Source: Ariolimax columbianus
Lineage: Eukaryota > Mollusca > Gastropoda > Stylommatophora > Arionidae
DNA length: 64,000 nucleotides
Reading direction: 5' to 3'
NCBI GenBank assembly: GCA_036924085.1
Contig: JAVGWX010000007.1
Span: forward strand, 99,419,641 to 99,483,640
The notes beneath the pieces were generated by a model, which worked only from the letters and a program-made list of their open reading frames with translations, was not told the DNA's origin and searched no databases. Each line of letters starts with the position of its first letter. Within the stretch, counting starts at the first letter, position 1. Both the position numbers and the translations under genes were made by a program. Positions 53,098 through 63,569 of this stretch are shown here, in pieces.

Positions 53098-54489
53098 CTG
53101 CCAAACTAACTCACACTCGTCACTGAATCCGCGTATCTGTTGTAGCTGACTGCACTTCGAGAGAAAAAAATATATCTTCCCTAACAGCTGGGTAAACATG
53201 AGAGTGTTGGTAGCTGCGTACAAGCCTGATACCTTTGTCTTGAGCAGGTAGTGACATATTAGCATGCACAAGTTAGTTCCAAGACAGATAATTAAATGGG
53301 CCAGTAGATGACGCGATGTGAATGTGGCCACTGGTAAGTAGATAACAACAGCCTTGAAGGTCTCACAGCTGATGCAGTAAGCACTTGTAGAATGTTTGTT
53401 CTGGCCTTGATTGAAAAGTTGACACTTAAAGCATGTCTGAGAGTTACCAGGTCGTTTGTTCAACAGACACCTTCGGATCTGGCTAAAACAATGCAGCGTT
53501 GTCCAGTATCTCAATCAATGTTTGTTGTAACCACTATCATATGACTTCTTGCACAGCTTGAAACCAGTGGATGAGGGATATTGCTGTTACTTACCTGGAC
53601 GTTGATGAAAAATACTGTCAGCTTTTGTGTCATTTAATTACCTAGTTATACACGGACCGGTCTTTTATAACTCGGTTTTCTTGTATCTTGCACTGTCATT
53701 CTGCCATTCGTGCCTGGAAATATTAGAAGATGTTTTAAAAATGCTTTTAATTGATGATCAGGAACTAGAGAAAATAGTTCAAGATATTTTAGTGACAACA
53801 ATAACTCGTTACTGTTTGACTCAACACGTGATGATGATGTCAATGACGGATGGGTCGAATTTGAGTTCGAAGACCAGGGACAACATGGTGAAGCAGAGAC
53901 CCACATCAGATTTTTTTATGTCAACAATTAACATAATGTTTATGCTGTACCACGCAGTTAAGTTGTTATCAGAGGTTCTGTTTTGTTTGCCCTGAGCCCT
54001 CTGAAGCTGAAGTAGTTGATATTTCAATGAACTTTGCTGCATGCTGCTACTCTGAGAATATACACAGAAGACCGATTAAGACTAATACTACGACTAAGAC
54101 TAAGGCTAAGGCTAATAACAAGGCTAAGACTAAGATTCTTGATTACGTATCTTCGGTAGCTGGTTACAGTGGCTCTTTCTATTTCCCAGTTAGTATTGCA
54201 AGTGATCACAATGTTGATCCCCACCTCACCTCAATGGTCAAACTGCTTTAACACAACCTGCTTCCAGGAGCACACGTGGACGTTAGGGTCCGGTCTTTCT
54301 TAGCGTGTTTCACCTTGCCTTAAAATTAGGTGCAGTCAAGGTAGATTTGGTCCACCTAATCCTAGAATCAGATAGGGTCTTGGTTAGAATGATTTACCTC
54401 GCCCTGATGTGATGTTGGGTCCTGCTCAATATGTTTTACCTCACTCGTATGTGAAATGGGGCAAAGCTCAATATATTTTACTTGACTGG
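53098..54489. other. Intergenic region between P450 B and P450 A
   Basis: Possible upstream regulatory DNA of gene A. Short frames on both strands (53.1-54.2 kb) carry no recognised domain. A hexamer run (ACTAAGACTAAGGCTAAG) sits at 54086-54135. Confidence 0.35.
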
Positions 54490-55160
54490 CGTAGATGGGG
54501 TTAAGGTCAGTATGTTTTACTAGACTGACGTAGATGGGAGTTCTGGTCAGTATGTTTTACTTGACTGACGTAGAGGGGGGTTCAGGTCAGTATGCTTTAC
54601 TTGACTGACGTAGATGGGGGTTCTGGTCAGTATGTTTTACTTTACTGGCGTAGATGGGGGTTCTGGTCAGTATGTTTTACTTGACTGACGTAGATGGGGT
54701 TCAGGTCAGTATGTTTTACTTGACTGACGTAGAGGGGGGTTCAGGTCAGTATGTTTTACTTGACTGACGTAGATGGGGGTTCTGGTCAGTATGTTTTACT
54801 TGACTGACGTAGATGGGGTTCAGGTGAATATGTTTTACTTGACTGACGTAGATGGGGGTTCAGGTCAGTATGTTTTACTTGACTGACGTAGATGGGGGTT
54901 CAGGTTAGTATGTTTTACTTGACTGGCGTAGATGGGGGTTCAGGTGAGTATGTTTTACTTGACTGACGTAGATGGGGGTTCAGGTCAGTATGTTTTACTT
55001 GACTGACGTAGATGGGGGTTCAGGTCAGTATGTTTTACTTGACTGACGTAGATGGGGGTTCAGGTCAGTATGTTTTACTTGACTGGCGTAGATGGGGTTC
55101 AGGTCAGTATGTTTTACTTGACTGGCGTAGATGGGGTTCAGGTCAGTATGTTTTACCTCA
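54490..55160. repeat. 39-bp minisatellite, about 17 copies
   Basis: Units with TATGTTTTACTTGACTGACG, TAGATGGGGG and TTCAGGTCAG, becoming degenerate leftwards from about 54500. Confidence 0.95.
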
Positions 55161-55187
55161 TTCTGCCGCTGGAACGAGTTTTTTTCA

Positions 55188-55600
55188 CCATTTATCACCT
55201 GATCATGGTTTTTGTCAGCAGTTATCACCTGATCATGGTTTTTTGTCAGCCGTTATCACCTGATCATGGTTTTTGTCAGCAGTTATCACCTGATCATGGT
55301 TTTTGTCAGCCGTTATCACCTGATCATGGTTTTTGTCAGCAGTTATCACCTGATCATGGTTTTTGTCAGCAGTTATCACCTGATCATGGTTTTTGTCAGC
55401 CGTTATCACCTGATCATGGTTTTTGTCAGCAGTTATCACCTGATCATGGTTTTTGTCAGCCGTTATCACCTGATCATGGTTTTTGTCAGCCGTTATCACC
55501 TGATCATAGTTTTTGTCAGCAGTTATCACCTGATCATGGTTTTTGTCAGCAGTGATCGCCTGGTCATGGTTTTTGTCAGCCGTTATCACCTGATCATGAC
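55188..55600. repeat. 30-bp minisatellite, about 14 copies
   Basis: TGATCATGGTTTTTGTCAGC plus AGTTATCACC, with CCG and CAG variants alternating. Long frames are artefacts of the 30-nt period. Confidence 0.95.
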
Positions 55601-55734
55601 GCGAAGTGGGGGTCTCCGTCATTATTTTTGACCTGATCATGACCTGAGAATGAGTCTAGTGAGTTTAGCTGACCATTACTCGAGGTGGGTGTCATCTTTC
55701 ACCTGTTCGTTATAGGGGGTGGTAGGACGGGGGG

Positions 55735-56190
55735 AGGTGTGGGGGCGTCCTGGGACAACGTAAGGGACTGGGCACATTTTGGGGCATCCTGTGACAATGT
55801 AAGCGAATTGGCACATTTGGGGATGTCCTGGGACAATGTAAGGGAATTGGCACATTTGGGGACGTCCTGTGACAATCTAAGGGAATTGGAACATTTGGGG
55901 GTGTTATGTGGCAGGGGAAAAGAGACTGAACATATGGAGACGTCCTGGTGCAATGAGAGAAACTAGGCACATATGGGGGTGGCCTGGTGCAATGAGAGAA
56001 ACTAGGCACATATGGGGGTGGCCTGGTGCAATGAGAGATACTAGGCACATGAGGGGGTGTCCTGGTGCAATGAGAGATACTAGGCACACAAGGGGGTGTC
56101 TTGGTGCAATGAGAGATACTAGGCACATAAGAGGGTGTCCTGGTGCAATGAGAGATACTAGGCGCATGTGGGGGTGCCCTGGGGCAATAA
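55735..56190. repeat. 38/39-bp minisatellite in two diverged blocks
   Basis: Left block (55740-55915) has GTCCTGGGACAATGTAAGGG; right block (55940-56190) has GTCCTGGTGCAATGAGAGA and CTAGGCACAT. The shared layout (GTCCTG, CAATG, GGCACAT, GGGGGTG) shows that they are two subfamilies of one array. Confidence 0.92.
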
Positions 56191-56449
56191 TATCCGTTCT
56201 ACTAGCCAGTTTCTATTTTCCGTGTCCAGCGAAGTCAAGCTGCTGTTTCAACACGATGGTTTCATCATGGACAGGATGAAGTGCTGGAATCACAAGTGTC
56301 AGGTAGCCAAATCTGCTTCACTCTTGAATTGTGTTTTTAACTGCGAAATATCCTCCACAAGTATTAACGGGACAAAACACATCGATTATAACATGGCCAC
56401 AAAAACAAATAACATAGCCGTATAGGTCAAAAGCATAGAAGAGATGACT

Positions 56450-56900
56450 GTGAACGCCCAAAACTTAAAAAAAGACAATGACAAACATAGAAGAGATGCT
56501 ATGAAAGCCCAAAACATAAAAAAGACAATCACAAACATAGAAACACAATCACAAACATAGAAACACAATCACAAACATAGAAAAGTCAATCACAAACATA
56601 GAAACACAAACACAAACGTCACAAACATAACAAAGAAAATCACAAATATCGCAAAATTAGAAAAGTCAATCATAAACATAAAAAAGTAAATCCCAAACAT
56701 AGAAAAGTCAATCACAAACATGGAAAAGACAATCACAAATGTTAGAAACATAGAAATACAATCACAAACATAGAAAAGTAAATCAGAAACATGGAAAAGA
56801 CAATCACAAACATAGAAAAGACAATCACGAACATCACAAACATAGAAAACACAATCAGAAACGAATCACAAATCAAAAACATAATAATAAATGTCCCACA
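56450..56900. repeat. About 19-21-bp degenerate A-rich repeat
   Basis: AATCACAAACATAGAAAAG-like units over 450 bp with many changes. Confidence 0.85.
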
Positions 56901-57295
56901 ATTAAATAATAACATGAAATAAGAACGTCACAGACATAGATAACATAAACATAAACACGTCCCAAACAAAAATGAGAAACAAAAAGATAACAAGATACTT
57001 ATAAACACAAAGAACAACATAGCCAGAAGGTAACAACAACATGGTCCAATGGATGCTGTATCTGTTTATTTTGTTTGAAAACATTGATTACGAGTTTAAC
57101 ACAAATGTTTCAACAAATATTTTGTGAAGGTAGCAAGAGTGAAAATATTACTTATAGACTGGGACCATTGATCTGTGGCAACCTAATATTAATGTTCCGG
57201 ACTGCTCCAGTGATGTCTCTCAGTTGCAGGTTTGCTGCAATATTGCAGTTGTGGTTAGTCTTGAAAATCTTGTCATTGGGGATAATCACATTATT

Positions 57296-57560
57296 TTATC
57301 ATTGTGAGAGACAGTACTTTCCTTATCATTGTGAGAGACAGTACTTTCCTTATCATTGTGAGAGACAGTACTTTCCTTATCATTGTGAGAGACAGTACTT
57401 TCCTTATCATTGTGAGAGACAGTACTTTCCTTATCATTGTGAGAGACAGTACTTTCCTTATCATTGTGAGAGACAGTACTTTCCTTATCATTGTGAGAGA
57501 CAGTACTTTCCTTATTATTGTGAGAGACAGTACTTTCCTTATTATTGTGAGAGGGTAATT
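57296..57560. repeat. 27-bp minisatellite, about 10 copies
   Basis: TTATCATTGTGAGAGACAGT plus ACTTTCC, nearly identical except the last two (TTATTATTG). Confidence 0.96.
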
Positions 57561-57649
57561 TGTTAACATTGTGCGAAACAGTACTTTACTTATCTTTGAG
57601 ACAGATTTTATTTGTCTTGTCATTGTGTCAAGTATTCTCTATCAGCTCT

Positions 57650-57745
57650 TTTTACTGGAGCGTGCAGGTAGCGGGATTTGAACCGTGCAGATATGCTGTG
57701 AAAAGCGTACACTCTACCACTATCTTAATCGGAGGCTCTCTTCAA
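57650..57745 (-). mobile_element. tRNA-derived SINE head or tRNA pseudogene
   Basis: Minus strand: CCTCCGATTAAGATAGTGGT with A-box TTAAGATAGTGG, and CACGGTTCAAATCCCGC as B box. The spacing is tRNA-like. It resembles the element at 37430-37555 in layout (AGTGGTAGAG). Confidence 0.5.
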
Positions 57746-57760
57746 AATAATATCGCAATG

Positions 57761-58084
57761 ACATTTTAGGGGTGTGTGCGATCAGTACTTTATGTATGCA
57801 TTATGCCGGAGGTGAACATTTCTTCACTCCTAATCACTGACTACAGAAAATATATTATCTTACCCGAGATAGAAACGAAAGAGAGAGCGAGCGAGTAAGA
57901 GGGTCAAGAAAGACAGAATAGAAAAGGAAAAAGGGGGTGGGTGGGTTGGTAGAGAAAAAGCTTTGGGACAAAAATGGGACAATGTCAATATGCATAGCCT
58001 TCCTTGATGATTGTATTTTATAACTACATGTTTAACGAGACTTACTTCAGTTTCCTGGCCATATTTAACTCATGTCTCCTGGCT
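57761..58084. other. Immediate 3' flank of P450 B
   Basis: Contains a short GA/AG-rich patch (57880-57900). No gene. Confidence 0.5.
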
Positions 58085-59257
58085 TTATTTCCTCTCCACC
58101 GCCCTCACCTTGTACGGTTGTGGGGCAACTACAAGGCCACAGTGGTAATTTGGTTGGGGAATGGAGCCGGGAGTTGGTGGTAGGAACTGAAACCTCTGGA
58201 GCATGGAAGAGAGGAACAGAAAGAGCTCCATCTTGGCTATAGCCTCGCCCAGACAGACACGACGTCCTATACCGAACGGAATAAACTCTTCAGGGATCTT
58301 CAGTTTACCGCTGTCATCGATGAATCGTTCAGGCTTGAAGCTTAAGGCGTCCTCTCCCCAAGTGGTCTTGTCGTGAAGGACGGAGTCCAGGTTTGGAAGG
58401 ATGTAGGTTCCTTTGGGCACAGTATAACCTCTCAGAGTTACCTCCTCAGAGCACATGTGGGTCACAGACAGAGGAACAATACTGGCCAAACGTTGAGTTT
58501 CCATGATGACAGCGTTAAGATAGGTCAGCTGACATTTATCCTGCATGTTAGGGGTTCTATCCGTTCCCACCTTATCTTTGATCTCACTGTACACCTTGTT
58601 TTGTACTTCCGGGTTGTTGAGCATGTATATTATACACCAGTAGATTGTTGTGCTCGTGGTCTCAGTTCCAGCTCCGAACAGGTCGTTCATGATTTTCAAT
58701 AAATTCTGATCATCAAGTGAAGTCGATATTCCTGCTTGCAGTTTCTTATTTCGTTCGATAAAGTAGGCGTCAATGAGATTGCACACGTCATTTGGATCTT
58801 GCACGGGTTTTCTCTTCTCGCCCATGAACTTAATCAGAAGATTTAATATTGCCTGAACGTTTGTCGAAATTTTTTTAGCCATAAATAAATCTCCTGGAAG
58901 GTATTTTAACCAATATATAAAATTGACTAAACTGACATTTCCCTGGTCTGTTGCCACGGAGCCCAACTTATGCATAAGGTCTTGAAATTCCTCGTCATCG
59001 TATTCGAATCGGTGTCCAATCAAGATTGAACAGATCACGTTGGACGTGCTAATATTGGTCCTTACCCGGATGTCACTGGCTTTTCCTTTCAGGCTTGCCA
59101 AGTAAGCCACATAACAACCGACTTCTTCTTGTATCTTTTGGGCTAGCAGGTTCTTTCCCATGCCGAAGGCTCTCAGTATAGACAAAGCCACAGATCTCTG
59201 CTCCTTCCAGTTTTGACCATTTGAGAATGCAACTCCTTTCTCGGGAATTCCCGTCGC
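58085..59257 (-). CDS. Cytochrome P450 (CYP2-clan type) gene B, exon 3, catalytic domain
   Basis: 1173 nt, the same length as gene A exon 3, opening after acceptor TTCACAG and ending in TAA. It encodes ATGIPEKGVAFSNGQNWKEQ, I-helix AGTETT within LFGAGTETTSTT, K-helix ETQR, PERF as FKPERF and heme loop FGIGRRVCLGEA. All catalytic residues are present and there is no frame damage. Compared with A the heme loop has the commoner FGIG in place of FSIG, and the sequence differs across the substrate-recognition regions (for example RLASIVPLSV against RRGSIVPMSV), so substrate range may differ. A heme monooxygenase of the ER, substrate unknown. Exon 1 must lie beyond 64 kb. The TAA stop overlaps an AATAAA hexamer (58082-58087). 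Confidence 0.96.
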   Translation of the reverse strand, partial: ATGIPEKGVAFSNGQNWKEQRSVALSILRAFGMGKNLLAQKIQEEVGCYVAYLASLKGKASDIRVRTNISTSNVICSILIGHRFEYDDEEFQDLMHKLGSVATDQGNVSLVNFIYWLKYLPGDLFMAKKISTNVQAILNLLIKFMGEKRKPVQDPNDVCNLIDAYFIERNKKLQAGISTSLDDQNLLKIMNDLFGAGTETTSTTIYWCIIYMLNNPEVQNKVYSEIKDKVGTDRTPNMQDKCQLTYLNAVIMETQRLASIVPLSVTHMCSEEVTLRGYTVPKGTYILPNLDSVLHDKTTWGEDALSFKPERFIDDSGKLKIPEEFIPFGIGRRVCLGEAIAKMELFLFLSSMLQRFQFLPPTPGSIPQPNYHCGLVVAPQPYKVRAVERK

Positions 59258-60039
59258 CTGTGAAATAGAAAATGGTGGGCATTACTTACTAGACACTATC
59301 AACTTATTTATTCAAAATTAAGCCAATATGCACACAAATCCGAAGATTTTCTCCCAGACTATGTTTACCTTCTACTTCTCGAAGACATTACATAACTTAG
59401 AACGTAAGACAGCATGTTCCTTTTCTCCTTTTACCATCCAATCAAAGCATTGGGCCCACATTACAGCTCGTCTCCATCTGGGTCGTCTGCGCCAATTAGC
59501 TTAACTTGCTCCAAAAGTGTGGCAATATGTTTTTTGGCAAGTTTGCGAGTACATGCACACATCTGTTCAGTCATCTATAACAACATGCAAGGATGTGGAG
59601 AGACCATATTCTTCCCGTTCCATAATCCGTTTAGTGGATAGAATAAGTAACTGTATTAAGGCATTGCAGATGTTCTGCCCCTAATGAGTCGACAAGAACG
59701 CATTCAAGTATGAGCCTGCATCACATTGTTTTTAAACTTTCTGAAAAATTAGAATTATCCTTCACACTATTTAAAACATTTCCGTGTTTTTCTGTTTTAA
59801 GAGGGAAAAACAATCAATGACCGAAGAAGGATGTTATCCACGTGATTTGGAAAATGAATACATCTCATATCCTTCATTGTCGAATTGTCAAAATTATTAA
59901 ACAGACATCTGTCCACTCTGACAATATGATAGAATGAATAATTATTGACTATATAGATAACATACTTTTCAGAGGAAGACGTCAAGAAATAAGGAGAGTA
60001 GTAACAGTTACAGCCATAAGTAATATGTGTATCAATAGT
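59258..60039. other. P450 B intron 2
   Basis: 1.25-kb intron in total. Unique-looking, with no element recognised before the trinucleotide array. Confidence 0.6.
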
Positions 60040-60480
60040 AGTGTCAGAGAGTAATAGTAGTAGCAGTAGTAGAAGTAGTAGTAGTAGTAATAGTAGCAGT
60101 AGTGATGATATTAGTAGTAGAAGCTGTGGTGGTCGCAGTTGTAGATGTAGTAGCAGTGGTAGTATTGGTAGTAGTAGTAGTAGTATTACTGGTAGCAGTA
60201 GTAGTAGTAGTAGTAGTAGTAGTCGTAGTAGTAGTAGTGATTGAAAACGGTAATAGTGGTAGTATTTGTAGCACCGTGGTGGTAGTAGTAATAGTAGTTG
60301 TGCAGTAGCAGTAGGAGCAGTATTAGTAATAGTGGTGGTAGTAGTAGGAGTAGTAGAATTAATAGTAGTAGTAGTAGTAGTAGTAGTATAAGTCGTAGTA
60401 GTAGCAGTAGTAGTAGTGGTAGTAGTAGTAGTGGTAGTAGTAGGGGCAGGAACTGTATTAGCAGAAGTTGTACTAGTGGT
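60040..60480. repeat. (GTA)n imperfect trinucleotide array
   Basis: Mostly AGTAGT/GTAGTA with GGT, GCA and ATA interruptions. It lies in P450 B intron 2, about 30 nt from the exon 2 donor. It is the reverse complement of the array at 61140-61565. Confidence 0.95.
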
Positions 60481-60509
60481 AAGACTGGTAACATTTACAA
60501 ATGAGCAAC

Positions 60510-60624
60510 CTCGTCCATGAAAAATGGAGGCCTGTCAGAAAAGACGTCTGCCTTCTTGACCAGGGCTTCCTTGATCAGGTCGTAGCTATTGAGGACAACT
60601 ACGAAAGCTGTTCCCATGTACAGG
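60510..60624 (-). CDS. Cytochrome P450 gene B, exon 2
   Basis: 115 nt after acceptor TTTTTCAG (first bases CCTGTACATGG), ending GACGAG before GTTGCT. It encodes LYMGTAFVVVLNSYDLIKEA then LVKKADVFSDRPPFFMDE. Same length and splice phases as gene A exon 2. The donor GTTGCT keeps only the invariant GT and is weaker than gene A's GTATCT, so splicing of this exon may be inefficient. It is flanked on both sides by complementary (GTA)/(TAC) arrays. Confidence 0.94.
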
Positions 60625-60744
60625 CTGAAAAAGCAAGCGTTTTCACAAATAAATATATCTTTCTATATCAGTTGAAAATACTATTTTTTTTTAAATATTG
60701 AGTGAGCTATTTTTAGGGAATATTAGGATTTGTAATGTGTGTGG

Positions 60745-60965
60745 GTCACTGTAGTCAAGAAGTTAAGGCACTCGCCTCTTACAGTGATCTACGGAAACGG
60801 TGAGCGATAGACTCCCGCAAGATTCAAGCGACCCTGGTCTCACTGGAGGTAAGACCAGAGTCCCTGCATCCCGAGTTACCTCCAGTCGTCTCGACTGAAA
60901 GTCTTGCCACTGATCCAAGGTAACTCGGGATAAGAGTGAGGTTGTTGACCAGTGCATTATCTTCC
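60745..60965 (+). mobile_element. SINE-like repeat with tRNA-Leu/Ser-like head
   Basis: CACTGTAGTCAAGAAGTTAA and GGCACTCGCCTCTTACAGTG resemble a class II tRNA 5' half; GCAAGATTCAAGCGACCC resembles a decayed B box. The body has TGGTCTCACTGGAGGTAAG and repeated GAGTTACCT/AGGTAACTC inverted motifs. It would sit in intron 1 of P450 B. Confidence 0.45.
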
Positions 60966-61139
60966 TCACTATAATCCAAACATCACATTATTAAGACAAA
61001 ACCGTCTGGTGTTGTGCTCATCATCGATCATGGGCAATAAATTGTAATGTGTTTCAGGACAAACGAAGATTGTATAGTCGTTACACATGTCTGTGTATGT
61101 GTGTTCCAATAAAACATCAACATATTTATGTTTATATCG

Positions 61140-61353
61140 TACATATTACTACTTCTACTACAGTTACTATTGATATTACTGCCACTACGACCAATACATC
61201 AGCTGCTTCTACTGCTGCTACCGCTACTACTGTAACTACTTCTGCTATTCCTGATACTACAACAATTACTACTACTTTTACTACAACTAGTACCACTTCT
61301 ATTGCCAATGGCACTATTTTTACAGCTACTACCACTGCTACTATTTCTACTAT

Positions 61354-61400
<47 letters not shown>

Positions 61401-61515
61401 ATAATAATAATAAAAATACTGTTTTTACTACTACTACTACTACTATTACTACTACTACTATTTCTACTATTACTACTACTACTATTACTATTACTAATAC
61501 TGCTACTACTACTAT

Positions 61516-61553
<38 letters not shown>

Positions 61554-61565
61554 TTACTACTTCCA
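61140..61565. repeat. (TAC)n imperfect trinucleotide array
   Basis: ACTACTACT with ATT, GCT and TCT interruptions. Reverse complement of 60040-60480, separated from it by about 660 nt that contain P450 B exon 2. Confidence 0.95.
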
Positions 61566-61574
61566 CTTCTATTG

Positions 61575-61940
61575 GGGACCTGAGACGCTAGTCCGGTCAA
61601 AAACGAAATACTGACCATGACGTCACGTCATGGTCTCGCACAAAACACTGACCAAGACCATAATCTCTCTTCTATGAAGCGTTCCCTGGATACAGGCTGT
61701 TTTCAAGACAGCCTGGGTGGCGAGATCTGGATTCATGTGATCACCGTAGTAGTGAGCGCCATGCAGATGAAGCAAAGCATAGCAAAACCGCCTGGAAGAT
61801 CGAGGTCCACCTTCATCAGCATGCTCGGGATGCGAGGAAAGCTACTACAACCCGCCACTCAACGTCCTCTTCAGAGCGCACAAAAGAACAAACTTACCCA
61901 TTGTGCGTCGTGGACATTAAACAAGAACAACAACCAGTTC
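61575..61940 (+). mobile_element. R-family interspersed repeat, copy 4
   Basis: GAGACGCTAGTCCGGTC, two diverged core units (AAATACTGACCATGAC and AAAACACTGACCAAGACC), TGAAGCGTTCCCTGGATACA, CACCGTAGTAGTGAGCGCC, CAGATGAAGCAAAGCATAGC, CAGCATGCTCGGGATGCGAG and an AACAAGAACAACAACC tail. Confidence 0.83.
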
Positions 61941-62097
61941 TATTACTACCACTACGACTACCATAAATATATTTCAATGGGTCATGGATACAGGGATATT
62001 AAGAACAGTTTGGAAAAACGTGGAAATGTCTTTTTAACACTGGAAATGTTGCATCTCCGGTTAAAGATGATATTCAAACAACTGTTTGAAATTATAG

Positions 62098-62253
62098 AAT
62101 GGGAAAGGGAAAGGGAAGGAAAAGGGAAGGGAAAAGGAAGGGAAAGGGAAAGGAAAGGGAAAAGGAAGGGAAAGGGAAGGGAAAGGGAAAGAGAAAGGAA
62201 AGGGAAAAGGAAGGGAAAGGGAAAGGGAAAGGGAAGGGAAAGGGAAAGGGAAA
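62098..62253. repeat. (GGGAAA)n microsatellite, SINE-1 tail expansion
   Basis: Mixed AGGGAA and AAAGGGAA units over 155 bp, abutting the 3' end of the minus-strand SINE-1 at 62254. The other SINE-1 copy ends in a short CCTTTACCTTT, so this tract is the amplified SINE tail. Confidence 0.85.
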
Positions 62254-62500
62254 GGCCGCCGTTCATAGCTAGCGCTATTTTTAGTAAGGATTAACTGCGT
62301 TACTTTGTATCCTCACTCTCTCGTCTTGTGCCGCCCGACCCCAGTGGCAAGTCAAGGACAAGCGGACTAGGGGGCGACTACGAGATGCAGGGAATTCCGC
62401 ATCAAGCACCCGTGAAAAAGACGGCGGAGTCTGGAGTCGAACCCCCACCACCTGATCACGAGGCCGGCGGCTCAACCACTTCGCCACGGAATCTCACTGA
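62254..62500 (-). mobile_element. SINE-1, intact copy
   Basis: Minus strand: ATTCCGTGGCGAAGTGGTTG (A box TGGCGAAGTGG), GGGGTTCGACTCC (B box), CGCCCCCTAGTCCGCTTGTC, TGACTTGCCACTGGGGTCGG, AAAAATAGCGCTAGC and GGCGGCC, then the pyrimidine tail. It defines the family length at about 247 bp. Confidence 0.88.
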
Positions 62501-62649
62501 AATTATAGACATTTTGGCAAAATCATTCACTATATTATTATTTCAAACACATCCGAAGGCTTTTATTAAAGTGGACTGGACAAATGAAGGATTGAGCTCT
62601 GTGTTCACGAAAGGCAAAACCTCAGATTTCACAAATCATAGACAGGTGA

Positions 62650-63490
62650 GCCGAGTATAGTCTCCACAATTTGTGAGTCCATCAATGAAACGATTATAAT
62701 GCACTTGGACGAATCTACTCAGAGATCTTCAGCATTGGTTGACTAAAGGGAGATCATGTTTAACAAATCTATTAGAATTCGTGGAGGAAGTTATCCAAAT
62801 GAAAGATGGAGGGGAGGCAGCGGATGCTATTTATCTAGATTGTTTAAAGGTATTTGATAGAGTACCTCATCAAAGATTGCATAGGAAGTTGAAATCACAT
62901 AGAATACGTGCCGAAGCTGCCACATGTGTAGTAAAATTGCTTAACGGTAAAATGGCAGAGAGTGGGCATTAACATGAAGCACTGTGAGTAGTGCGAGGTA
63001 AACCATGGAAGCCACAGGGCTCGGTGTCGGGGCCATTTTTGTTCTTGTAAGATATGTGTATAACATGGTCTGAGAGCTGGAAGATGGAGTTAAATTTAGA
63101 TATATGTAGTCATCTAGCTAGGTAGAACCAATATGGAATATAATTACGGAATGGGAATGAACAATATTAGAAAGAAAGAAAAAGCAATAGACGTTGGAGT
63201 TATAATAGATCATACAGGCAAGGTGAGTAAACAGGTGCAGGTCGCAGTGAACAAGATAAAACAAATGCAATGTTAAGGTATGACAAAAAGAAATATTCAA
63301 CACAGGAGCGAAGGAAGTAATAGTCAATCTGTAAAAGCTATTGCTAGACCTATGTACTGTATTCAGGTGTGCAGTCCTTATCGTAGAAGGGATATACACA
63401 TTCTGGACAGGATATAAAGAAGAGAGATAAACTGATAGAGATTCTGGAATTATAGGTTTGAGGAAATACAGAAAAACCGACAAACGATGC
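62650..63490 (+). mobile_element. CR1-like LINE, heavily decayed fragment
   Basis: TKGRSCLTNLLEFVEEV, AIYLDCLKVFDRVPHQRLHR and KLKSHRIRAEAA at 62739-62900 match the CR1-like RT (catalytic aspartate strand YLDF now YLDC). Later pieces (CCACAGGGCTCGGTGTCGG, GGAGTTATAATAGATCATAC, GGTGTGCAGTCCTTATCGTA) follow the same order but are frame-shifted and deleted. Both ends are truncated. Confidence 0.85.
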
Positions 63491-63569
63491 ACAAAAAAAA
63501 AGAAAAATATTTGAAGGGATTACTTACATGTTTTTACGATAATCATGGGAACTTATCAATAATTTTTTT

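Noticed and set aside
54086..54135. Interstitial telomere-like repeat
   Set aside because: The hexamers are AAGACT/AAGGCT, not TTAGGG or TTAGGC, and there are too few.
56228..56301. Possible isolated exon (CGTGTCCAG acceptor, CAG then GTAGCC donor, encoding KLLFQHDGFIMDRMKC)
   Set aside because: The splice-like edges are weak and no neighbouring exon or family match is visible. It could be revisited with transcripts.
37430..57745. Functional tRNA genes at 37.4 and 57.7 kb
   Set aside because: A and B boxes are present, but acceptor-stem pairing and a clear anticodon loop are not evident, and SINE-like bodies follow.
61617..62294. 225-codon frame spanning 61.6-62.3 kb
   Set aside because: It runs from an R-family repeat into the (GGGAAA)n SINE tail; composition is Lys/Gly/Arg/Glu repeats with no domain.
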